From NCBI RefSeq assembly GCF_000353285.1, contig NZ_KB731324.1:5536577-5600576 (forward strand): a stretch of 64,000 nucleotides of DNA. The letters run 5' to 3'. The notes under the pieces are model-generated. The model was not told the origin of the DNA. It saw nothing but the letters and a program-made list of their open reading frames with translations, and searched no databases. The stretch's first letter is position 1; each line of letters starts with the position of its first letter. Both the position numbers and the translations under genes were made by a program. Below, in pieces: positions 25,549-34,500 of the stretch. Source of the DNA: Leptolyngbya boryana PCC 6306 (GTDB taxonomy: Bacteria; Cyanobacteriota; Cyanobacteriia; Leptolyngbyales; Leptolyngbyaceae).

Positions 25549-26466
25549 TTAAGCTATGACAGGTTCTTGCGGTGTATAAGAAGATGAATCTCCCTTCAGG
25601 GCTTGACTATGCTTACCATCAACACTGAGCGGAAGATCTCCTGAGATAGTAACTCGCTGCATCCGGCGAGACTGATTGCCATAGTCTGCGATCGCATAGT
25701 GCTGAGTCGCTCGGTTGTCCCAAAATGCGACATCTCCTGCTTGCCAGCGCCAGCGGACTGTATTCTCTAAGCGAGTGACATAAGACTGTAGCAATCGAAT
25801 CAGATCATTGGACTCTGTTTGAGATAGCCCTTGCAAACGCCGCACAAATCCACCAATAAAAAGTCCCCGCTCTCCTGACTCAGGATGCACTCTGACAACC
25901 GGGTGAACTGTTTCGTAGACCGTTGAAGTAAACACTTCCCGGTAAGCTCTAAATTCTTCCGATAAATCTAGAGCAGGAGCCGCATAGTCATAAGCATTAC
26001 TATGAACCGCCCAAAGTTGATCGGCTAGATTTCTAAGAGATTCAGGCAGATCTTGATAAGCAGTGACCGAATTTGCCCAAACAGTATCACCACCAACTGG
26101 AGGAATGGTTACTGCTCTGAGAACTGAGCCGAGCGGTGGGCGATCGACAAACGTCACATCAGTATGCCAATGATTTGCGCGAGCCACCGTGCGATCGTAG
26201 TCCAAATCTAAAACTTCTGGCTGTCCTTCAAGCGATGGCACTGTGGGATGAGCCGTTGTGACCTCACCAAACCGACGCGCAAATGCAACCTGTCCATCAG
26301 CATCTAAGTTCTGGTTGCGAAAGAAAATGACTTTATAGTGTACGAGTGCTTTGCGAATCTCACCAATCGTTTCATTCGTAAGAGCGTCACGCAAATCAAT
26401 TTCGCCGATTTCAGCCCCAATCCGTCCAGCGATCGGTTGAACTTTTAGACTTGTCGTTGTTGTCAT
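25549..26466 (-). CDS. TauD/TfdA-family 2-oxoglutarate dioxygenase
   Basis: A 305-residue Fe(II)/2-oxoglutarate dioxygenase related to taurine dioxygenase and alkylsulfatase AtsK. These enzymes hydroxylate an organosulfur compound and release sulfite or sulfate. Iron ligands are visible as HTD (His101, Asp103) in ANHWHTDVTF and His256 in RATQHYAIADY; the 2OG-binding Arg is in the following RRMQRV. It has one internal Met and no Cys. It is divergent from the SsuA-like lipoprotein gene across a gap with a 16-base inverted repeat, which is a typical layout for sulfonate uptake and use. The exact substrate is inferred. Confidence 0.88.
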   Translation of the reverse strand: MTTTTSLKVQPIAGRIGAEIGEIDLRDALTNETIGEIRKALVHYKVIFFRNQNLDADGQVAFARRFGEVTTAHPTVPSLEGQPEVLDLDYDRTVARANHWHTDVTFVDRPPLGSVLRAVTIPPVGGDTVWANSVTAYQDLPESLRNLADQLWAVHSNAYDYAAPALDLSEEFRAYREVFTSTVYETVHPVVRVHPESGERGLFIGGFVRRLQGLSQTESNDLIRLLQSYVTRLENTVRWRWQAGDVAFWDNRATQHYAIADYGNQSRRMQRVTISGDLPLSVDGKHSQALKGDSSSYTPQEPVIA

Positions 26467-26861
26467 TGCTTAAAAGTCTCCAGAGTCTTGTACTTCGCTT
26501 TGCATCGAGTTGAGCGAATTGTTAGACGAACTAACTGAGCAATTCTCCGTTATATCTACCGACTTAGTCAAGAATAAGTCGTAAAGAAATTCTAGATTCT
26601 CGTCATACTGCACACAGGCAGATTGACCAAAAATGTCAAGTCAGATCGATACAAAATATGGCTGAAAGCTCGATTCAATTGGCTGCAATCGCTCAACAGA
26701 GATCTTGATTTTGCAAAGCGGATGTGACATTATCGGTCAAGTTAAATCTACAGTATCTCTACCAATTTTACGTAGATTTAACTTGACGGATTTTCATCAT
26801 TTGTCAAACAACAGTCTGACCACACCAAAGTTTACCGTTAGTTTTTGCATTGTAACCAGCT
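26467..26861. other. divergent control region of the TauD-like and SsuA-like genes
   Basis: A 395-base gap between divergent genes. It holds the 16-base perfect inverted repeat at 26736-26787 and presumably both promoters. Confidence 0.5.
26736..26787. promoter_or_regulatory. 16-base perfect inverted repeat, operator or leader hairpin
   Basis: GTCAAGTTAAATCTAC (26736-26751) and GTAGATTTAACTTGAC (26772-26787) are exact inverted copies with a 20-base spacer. It lies 75 bases before the SsuA-like start. The spacing would suit a LysR-type regulator with two half-sites, or a hairpin in the mRNA leader. Confidence 0.5.
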
Positions 26862-27947
26862 ATGCTCAATCGAATTTTCATTGTTTTACGATCTGTTGTG
26901 GGTCGATCCTTTAGTCTTAGGGATAGCACGTTAGCTATCCCGGTTTGGCTGCGCTTTGCTTTACTGGGGTTTGGTTTGAGTATTGCGATCGCAGCTTGCT
27001 CTCCCACAACACCGACCGTCTCGAATAGTCCAAACGCTTCTCCAGTTGCGACAAACGCACCTGCAAGTAATGTGGTGCGCTTTGGAATTCAGAAGGCAAC
27101 GATCTTGCTCAAAACAAAAGGCGATATTGATAAGCGCTTAGCTTCAGAGGGTGTGAAGGTGGAATGGACAGAATTCCCTGCAGGCCCGCCAATGCTTGAA
27201 GCGCTCAATGCAGGAGCGATCGATATTGGTCCAGTCGGAGAATCACCCCCTATTTTTGCTCAAGCCGCAGGAGCCGCATTAACTTACGCAGCCGCGATTG
27301 CTCCGAATCCAAAAGGTAATGGTGTACTTGTCCTTAAAGATTCACCAATTCAGAGTGTTGCCGATCTCAAAGGTAAAAAAGTAGTGTTTGCTAAAGGATC
27401 AAGTGCAAATTTCTTGATTGTGCAACTACTAGAAAAGGCAGGATTAAAATTTAGCGATATCGAGCCTATCTACTTAACCCCAGCAGATGCTCGCGCAGCA
27501 TTCGTCAAAGGAGATGCAGATGCCTGGGTAATTTGGGATCCTTTTTTCGCAGCAGCTGAAGTAGGAACAAATTCTCGCGTGCTCGCAGATGGGACAGATG
27601 TCAATAAGTTAGGCGGCTACTATATTGCATCACGTAAGTTTGCCGCCGAGCAACCTAAAATCTTGAAAGCAATTTTAGAGGAAGTTCGGAATCTAGAAAA
27701 TTGGTCTGACAAGAATCGTGATGAAGTTGCAACTGTGCTCACTGATGCACTGAAGCTAGATGCAGAAGCTGTCAAGAAAGCAACACAGCGCAGAGTGTTT
27801 GGACTCACTGCAGTAACCAACGATATCATTGCTGAGCAACAGAGAGTTGCAGATACCTACTACCAACTCAAGCTGATTCCGAAACCAGTCAAAGTTCAAG
27901 ACGCGATTCTGCCACCTGATCAAGTCGCTGCTTTTGCTTTGAATTAA
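26862..27947 (+). CDS. SsuA/NrtA-like substrate-binding lipoprotein, second copy
   Basis: A 361-residue sulfonate-type periplasmic binding protein. The signal ends in the lipobox IAAC at about residue 46. The family block GPVGESPPIFAQAAGA matches the first copy, and AWVIWDPFFAAAEVG aligns with the ligand segment. It has a single internal Met (PPMLEA) and one Cys, the lipid anchor. The gene is alone on the strand, with no permease or ATPase, and diverges from the TauD-like gene. ATG 26862 is the first start; the long hydrophilic stretch before the hydrophobic segment could mean a later start. Confidence 0.85.
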   Translation: MLNRIFIVLRSVVGRSFSLRDSTLAIPVWLRFALLGFGLSIAIAACSPTTPTVSNSPNASPVATNAPASNVVRFGIQKATILLKTKGDIDKRLASEGVKVEWTEFPAGPPMLEALNAGAIDIGPVGESPPIFAQAAGAALTYAAAIAPNPKGNGVLVLKDSPIQSVADLKGKKVVFAKGSSANFLIVQLLEKAGLKFSDIEPIYLTPADARAAFVKGDADAWVIWDPFFAAAEVGTNSRVLADGTDVNKLGGYYIASRKFAAEQPKILKAILEEVRNLENWSDKNRDEVATVLTDALKLDAEAVKKATQRRVFGLTAVTNDIIAEQQRVADTYYQLKLIPKPVKVQDAILPPDQVAAFALN

Positions 27948-28309
27948 GCCTATCAATTGAACTGAAGTTCAGTGATGTATCACCGCGATGTTCAACTTGA
28001 ATGTTTCGGTGAGTTGAAATCAGATCTATTCAACGATAGTCACATTGGCGGTAGAACAGTCATCAGCCCTGCTCTGCGACAAGCGATCGCAGATGAGTTT
28101 CGATTGTAGTTGTCACGACAATTATCGATCGACTGGAATAGCAGGGCTGATGACTGTCGCGACATACCAAGTTGCTATATACCAAGTTGCTATTACCTGA
28201 TTTGAACTATCAGACAATCTTCATTCCGCCGAATTCGATCTCATCCTCAATGTTTTACTCGGTAGAACTGAAGATTGCCAGATGCTCACTTTAATCGAGC
28301 TAAATACCT
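27948..28309. other. intergenic region with inverted and direct repeats
   Basis: A 362-base gap between convergent genes. It contains an 18-base inverted repeat (28056-28157) and a direct repeat of ATACCAAGTTGCTAT at about 28164-28193. No gene is visible. Confidence 0.5.
28056..28157. repeat. 18-base perfect inverted repeat, 102 bases overall
   Basis: ACAGTCATCAGCCCTGCT (28056-28073) and AGCAGGGCTGATGACTGT (28140-28157) are exact inverted copies with a 66-base interior. It may be a miniature inverted-repeat element or a large termination structure. Confidence 0.6.
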
Positions 28310-29686
28310 CTACGACACCTTCGTCAAATTCGTCAAACTCTTCGCAGGAATCGTATTGACTCTGGAATAAGCGACCTTGCGAGGAGCTAAAATCACTCCA
28401 TCTCCCATAATCGACTCTGCCAACGACCGACGATATAAATCACTCAACTGTGCCGAAACCCCAGTCCAGCTAAAATTCTGCTGCACCCGTTCCGAAGCCC
28501 GTTTGCGTAATTTTCTCGCCCACAATTCATCATCCAAAATCCGACCGATCGCTTCCGCAAATGCCGCCGTATCTTGAGGCGGAACGAGCAAGCCCGTCTC
28601 ACCCGGAACCACCGTAAACTTCAACCCACCGACATCCGAAGCCACGACAGGAGTCCCGCACGCCATCGCCTCGATCGCGACCAATCCAAACGGCTCATAA
28701 TGGCTCGGAATCGCACACACATCCGCCGCCGTGTAATAAAGCGGCAAGCGATCGTGACCCACACGTCCCGCAAAAATCACATTTTCAGCAATTCCTAAGT
28801 CAGCCACGAGTTGTTCAATTCGTTGGCGTTCGTCTCCATCCAGCTTATCTGCTGCGCTTCCTCCAACAATAACCAGCTTTAAATTCGACGGATCAGCCGA
28901 ACTATGATGAATCAAGGCAAACGCTCTAACTAAGGTTTCAATTCCCTTCCTCGGATCAAATCGTCCGACATACAGCACCACTTCATCAGTCGGCTTTAAT
29001 CCCAATTCCTTGCGAGCATCCAACTTCGGAATCACATGAAATCGCTTCAAATCCGTCCCACAAGGAATGACTTCAATCCGCCCTGCATCAGACACGAGCG
29101 ATCGCAGCATCATTTCTTCTTGCGGACTCGTCGCAACGATACACCGAGCCTGTTCTAAAATTTGTTTCTCAACTGCTAAGCGGGTTTCCGCGATCGTCGG
29201 GCGATTCGGAACCGACTGATATTTCACTGCACCTAACGAATGATAGGTGTGAATAAGCTCAACATTATGTGTTTTTTGAACTTCTAACCCCACCCAAGCC
29301 GACATCCAATAATTCGTATGAATCAACGGATAATTCTGCTTTGCCTGGTACTTGAGAAACGACTCGACAAATTCCGGCATGAACTCAAACAATTGATCCC
29401 GCGGCACAAACTCTTCTGCACCCGCTTTCAAGCGAATGGTTCGACAATGCGGATTATGCTGCACGATGGTCGCATCATCCGGATTTGCCTTGCGAGTAAA
29501 CATATCCACCTGCCACCCCAAGCGAGACAGGGCCTCTCCCACCTGGCGAACATAGACGTTCTGACCACCCGCTTCTTCCCGACCAATCTCAGCCGCCGGA
29601 TCACCATGTTCTGAAATTAAAGCGATCGATTGTCTTGGAGCCTTCTGGATCGAAGACTTTACATTTTTCTCAGGACTGATAACCAT
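28310..29686 (-). CDS. glycosyltransferase family 4, sucrose-phosphate-synthase-like
   Basis: A protein of about 458 residues with a GT-B fold. The N-terminal half has SEHGDPAAEIGREEAGGQNVYV, the glycogen/sucrose-synthase-like nucleotide-sugar region. The C-terminal half has VVLYVGRFDPRKGIETLV and SHYEPFGLVAIEAMACGTPVVAS, where the E-x7-E motif binds the donor. Relatives include sucrose-phosphate synthase and cyanobacterial polysaccharide enzymes, so the acceptor is uncertain. I chose ATG 29686 because GAGGTGG lies upstream; the frame is open to 29764. A second glycosyltransferase precedes it on the same strand. Confidence 0.85.
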   Translation of the reverse strand: MVISPEKNVKSSIQKAPRQSIALISEHGDPAAEIGREEAGGQNVYVRQVGEALSRLGWQVDMFTRKANPDDATIVQHNPHCRTIRLKAGAEEFVPRDQLFEFMPEFVESFLKYQAKQNYPLIHTNYWMSAWVGLEVQKTHNVELIHTYHSLGAVKYQSVPNRPTIAETRLAVEKQILEQARCIVATSPQEEMMLRSLVSDAGRIEVIPCGTDLKRFHVIPKLDARKELGLKPTDEVVLYVGRFDPRKGIETLVRAFALIHHSSADPSNLKLVIVGGSAADKLDGDERQRIEQLVADLGIAENVIFAGRVGHDRLPLYYTAADVCAIPSHYEPFGLVAIEAMACGTPVVASDVGGLKFTVVPGETGLLVPPQDTAAFAEAIGRILDDELWARKLRKRASERVQQNFSWTGVSAQLSDLYRRSLAESIMGDGVILAPRKVAYSRVNTIPAKSLTNLTKVS

Positions 29687-29831
29687 AAATTCCACCTCAA
29701 CAAATTTAAACAGCACAAGCGAGGGGAGTGAGAAGGTAAGAAGTGAGGAGATGGGAAGAAACACTTTTCTCTAGCCCCCTACTTCCTCGTCCCTACCTTA
29801 AAACCCCTTCCCTTTCAGATTCGCAATTTTG

Positions 29832-30902
29832 CTACTTGAACTTGCTCAACACTTTGCCATTAACCTGAAACAGCCGCTCTCCTAGCAACTGGCGGTACAC
29901 CGCTTCGTATCCATCCGTCATCCGCTGGACGCTGAAATTCTCAATCACATGCTGACGACACACCGCTCGATCGATCTCTGCTACCCGATCCAAAGCCGCA
30001 ACACACTCATCCACTGTCTCACACAAAAATCCCGTCTTTCCATCTCGAATCACTTCTGGAGCCGAACCCAATCGCATTGCGATCACTGGAGTTCCAGCCG
30101 CCATCGACTCGACCATCACTAACCCAAACGGCTCTCTCCAAGTGATTGGGAAGAGCGTAGCCACGGCCTCACCCATGAGAATATTCTTCTGAACGTGATT
30201 CGCCTCACCCAGATATTGAATCTGCTCACCATCAATCTGCGGTAAAAGCACCTCTTCGTAAAACTCTTGATCGACGATATCAACCTTTCCAGCCATTTTT
30301 AACCGCATTCCGGTGCGCTTCGCAATCTCGATCGCGTGATGCGGCCCCTTTTCTGGCGACAAGCGACCCAGAAACGCTAAGTAAGGCGGATCATTCGGCT
30401 CAGCATAAAACTTGTAACTATCGACATCAATCCCGTTATAAACCGTTGCGACACAGTTCATATTCAGGCTAGGTTCGCGCTGAGCATCTGAAATACTCAC
30501 ATAAGGCTGCGATCGAGCATACGCATAAGCCTTAGATGTATCCGAAGTAAATGTGCCATGTAGCGTATGAACCGTCGGCGTTTTCACTAATTGTGCGTAG
30601 GGTAAAGCTGGGCAACCCATGTGAGAATGAATAATATCAAACTCATGTGCACGTTGATAAACGTTCCCCAGTTGCATTGTTTCGTAGATTTGGTATTCCT
30701 TCACCGTCGGATCATTCCGAATCGCACGAGGATGCACCGATTCTAACTGCGCCAAGGTGATCGAGTCCCCTGTGGCGAATAATGTGACTTCGTGACCGCG
30801 ACGTACTAACTCATCCGTCAACAGGCTCACGACTAATTCAATGCCACCGTACGCTGGGGGAGGAACACGCTCCCACAACGGGGTAACTTGAGCAATCCGC
30901 AT
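29832..30902 (-). CDS. glycosyltransferase family 4
   Basis: A 356-residue GT4 enzyme with the N-terminal acceptor motif PPPAYGGIELVVSLL, the GRLSPEKGPHHAIEI block and the donor motif WREPFGLVMVESMAAGTPVIA. It transfers a sugar from a nucleotide donor to an unknown acceptor. It lies 145 bases upstream of the second glycosyltransferase in the same direction, so the pair probably acts in one glycan or compatible-solute pathway. Confidence 0.85.
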   Translation of the reverse strand: MRIAQVTPLWERVPPPAYGGIELVVSLLTDELVRRGHEVTLFATGDSITLAQLESVHPRAIRNDPTVKEYQIYETMQLGNVYQRAHEFDIIHSHMGCPALPYAQLVKTPTVHTLHGTFTSDTSKAYAYARSQPYVSISDAQREPSLNMNCVATVYNGIDVDSYKFYAEPNDPPYLAFLGRLSPEKGPHHAIEIAKRTGMRLKMAGKVDIVDQEFYEEVLLPQIDGEQIQYLGEANHVQKNILMGEAVATLFPITWREPFGLVMVESMAAGTPVIAMRLGSAPEVIRDGKTGFLCETVDECVAALDRVAEIDRAVCRQHVIENFSVQRMTDGYEAVYRQLLGERLFQVNGKVLSKFK

Positions 30903-31527
30903 ACAAAACCTCCTACAAGGTCAAACAATTTAGTCGCCTCACACCTTTAGCAGAGACTCTCTTTTCTTGCTTCCTAGGAGAGCTAAGTCAGATTTAATGT
31001 AAATTTCGCAATTTGCCAAGACGGGCATTTCGACTTGACAGCGTGAGAAATACCACCTCACTCACGAAAACACTACGTGAATACTACGAGATGCCCTCAG
31101 CATTTGTACTTACTGAAACTGGCATTTTTGCAGTTCTGGAATTGCCAGTTCCGTCTAATTCCTAGCCTATTCTTGATCTATCTCTATATGACGCTACAGA
31201 AGGCTTGTAGTCACTTCCACGATCGCTTGTTACTTCGGTGTTCGGACATTACGAAATCTTGCACTTTATCCATGCAATTCACGCTCGTTGAAAATGAGCA
31301 TGTATGTCACTTTTCCTACCAAAAGTTAAAATATGTAAAGTTTTGTAGGGAAGTATCTACGCGAGGAAATCTACATGAAATCTATAGATTTAGGCTCAGA
31401 TTTGTAGGTTATCGCAAAAAAGGCTCTACCGATCGATAGATTTCCGCTTTTTTTAAGAAAATTCTAAAACTTCAGAAAAATAGCGGAACTTGCGGTTCCG
31501 CCTTGAAGATTTAGAAGCAAATTTGTC
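30903..31527. other. intergenic region between the glycosyltransferase and chemotaxis operons
   Basis: A 625-base gap. It contains the terminator of the chemotaxis operon at 31470-31501 and the promoter of the glycosyltransferase gene. A 120-codon frame at 31077-31439 has no ribosome site or family features and is not called. Confidence 0.4.
31470..31501 (-). terminator. rho-independent terminator of the chemotaxis operon
   Basis: GCGGAAC (31483-31489) and GTTCCGC (31495-31501) form a stem with a 5-base loop. On the minus strand the hairpin is followed by TATTTTTC. It lies 27 bases after the CheA stop. Confidence 0.75.
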
Positions 31528-34500
31528 CTAACTGTTCCCAGAATGATTAGCAGAAATTAAAACTTCTCCTTTTAACATCCGCTGCGCCGCATCCAGCAGT
31601 GCTTCTTCCAGGTAAGGCTTTGTAAAATAGCCACTTGCGCCCAGAGATGCTGCCATTTGGCGATGTCGGTCTGCACCACGCGAGGTGAGCATTGCGATTG
31701 GCAAATTCGCCAAGTTCGGATCTTTTTGAATCCGAGACAGCAACTCTAATCCGTCCATTCGCGGCATTTCGATATCGCAGAATACAATATCGCACGGCAA
31801 CCCTGATCTGAGTTTTTCCCACGCTTCCTGACCGTCGCGGGCTTGTTCCACCCGATATCCGACTTTATTAAATGTCATCGACAATAACTCACGTACCGTA
31901 ATCGAGTCATCGACAATCAGCACCATCGGCTCAGTCTTCGCAACTGTCTCAACAACAGGCTGACCCGCTCCCTGCTCCCACATGGAGCCAGCATCGCGAC
32001 GAATTCGACCTACAGATAAGTCAATCAGTTCCAAGACATCCGCAATCGGCATAATCCGCCCATCCCCAAGCACAGTCGCACCCGCAACTCCAATCGGCTT
32101 AGGTACAGGACCTTCAAGCTGCTTGATTACAATTTCTTGCTCACCCAACACCTGATCGACTTGCAGTGCCAAATAATTTCCGGCACTTCTCAAAATGACG
32201 ATCGAAACCATATCGTCTTCCTGATTTCCGCCGTATACATTACCACGGCTAAGATGACGGTTATATCCCAGCAAATCTTTCAAGGGTCTTACCGGCAGCA
32301 ATGTATCACGCCAGCTGATACAGGGATTCCCTTCTGCGTCCGTTTGAAGCCGCTCTTTCGGGAGATCGAGCATATCTTCGACCCCATCCATTGGGAATGC
32401 AATCCGAGCGCGATCGCTAATACAACAGAGCGCTTTAGAAATACTCAACGTTAGCGGTAAGCGAATCGTAAAGGTCGTGCCTTTGCCTTGCCCCGAATCT
32501 GTACTAATCGCACCCCGAATCTCACTGAGACTGGTGCGCACCACATCCATCCCAACGCCACGACCTGAGAAATCATCTGCTTGATCTTTCGTACTAAAGC
32601 CTGGATGGAAGAGCAGATCATAGATGTCCAAACGAGAAGCATTCTTCGCTTCTGCGGCAGTGATCAAACCTTTCTCGATCGCTTTCGATCTGACCCGTTC
32701 CACGTCTACCCCTGCTCCGTCATCAGACACAGAAATCACCGTCTGATTTCCTTGGTGGAATGCCCGAATCGTAATCCGGCCTGTCGGCGACTTTCCTGCT
32801 GCACGACGAACTTCAGGATCTTCGATACCGTGGGTGATTGCGTTGTTCACCAAATGAGTCATTGGGTCATATAAATGCTCCAGAATCATTTTGTCAATCA
32901 AGGTATCGCGCCCTTCAATTACAAGCTCAGCTTGCTTTCCACACTTCATCGCGATATCTCGAACCGCACGAGGCAACCGATCCGCCGTTTGAGCAAACGG
33001 AACCATTCGCGATCGTGTTAATCCTTCTTGTAACTGGGTCGTCACCTGCCGGAACATTCGAGTCACTTGATCTGCTTCATCGACAATAAACTCGATGTCA
33101 GAAGAAGACTCTCGAACTCTCACGATTAACTCAATCATCTCTTGCGAGAGCGAGTGAAATCCGGTGAAGCGATCCATTTCTAATGGGTCATACTCAACCC
33201 CTGTCGAATGTCCATTGCCGCCATTGCGTTCTGAACCACCAAAGGGAACGCGATGATTTTGACGACTTGCAAGCAGTGAACTCTCAAGCAGCGATCGCTC
33301 ATACAAGTCCTGCATCCGTTGACCAACATCACTTAATTGCTGCACCTGGTACAACAAATTATCCAGCGATTGCCGCAAACGTTCTTGGTCTTGCTCCAAG
33401 CTGTTTCGATTAACAACGAGTTCCCCAACCAAATTGCTCAGGTTATCAAGATGCTTGATTGGAACCCGCATCGTTTGCTCACTAAAGCCTTTTGCAGCAC
33501 GAGGAGAACGCCGCCCTGGAGTTACTGCTGCCCGATTCGCTGGAGAACCGCCCATCGTTTGGTCAGCTTCTTCAAGCATTTTCTCCAAGTCGCCGAATTC
33601 TGCATCATCTGCATGACTTGCAACAACGCTAGTTTGCGGAGAGGTCACTTCTGGTGCATCTGCGAGTAGAGATTCGAGATCATCAAAATTCTCTCCTGCT
33701 GCAGCTTCGTTCGATAAAGGCTCATCTAAGAGCGAGTCAAGATCATCAAGCTCATTCGATGTTTCACCTAACAACGCATCCAGCTCATCATCTGAGTCTA
33801 ACAGACTATCAAGTTCATCTAATTCGTCTTGTGATGCTGGCGTTTCGGGCTGAGAGTTCATCGCAGCCATGCCAACCCCTAACCCCGTTGCGATCGCGGC
33901 GGTTCCAATTCCAACTCCCAACAGCGAATTTAAGTCAGCATCTGCATCGCTCTCTGTTTCGTTCAACAATGCATCTAGATCATCAGGTTCAATTCCATCT
34001 CCAGACTCAAAATCGCCCAACTCCAGATCATCTGTCAGACTTGGCTGAATTTCCTCTGCTGCTTGACCCTGTACCTCTGCCCCGAATAAATCCAAACTGA
34101 GGTCGGCAAAATCATCTTGAGGCTCAGTCACTAAAGCTTCACTAAATCCCAAGTCAAAGTCCGAAATATTTTCTAACTCGACTGCCGGAGATTCATCAGC
34201 GAATGCCTCTAAATCTTCACTAAATCCCAAGTCAAAATCTGAAGTGCTCTCTAATTCGACTGCTGAAGATTCATCAGCGAATTCAGAGAAGTCAGAACCA
34301 ATCAGTGTATCCAAATCAAACAGATTTTCATCAGCGGATGCAGAAGGTTCTTCAGCACCAGTTTCAAATGAAAAGTCAAGTAAATCTGCAACTGCATCGT
34401 CTGCATCTGAAATGGAACCGTTGTGTAACTCTGATTCAGACTCTTCTGATTCAGACTCTAGAGATAAATCATCTGTTGCAAAGTCAAGCAGTTCCATCTC

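Noticed and set aside
31077-31439. 120-codon frame in the gap before the chemotaxis operon
   Set aside because: No ribosome site and a composition unlike the real genes; likely chance.
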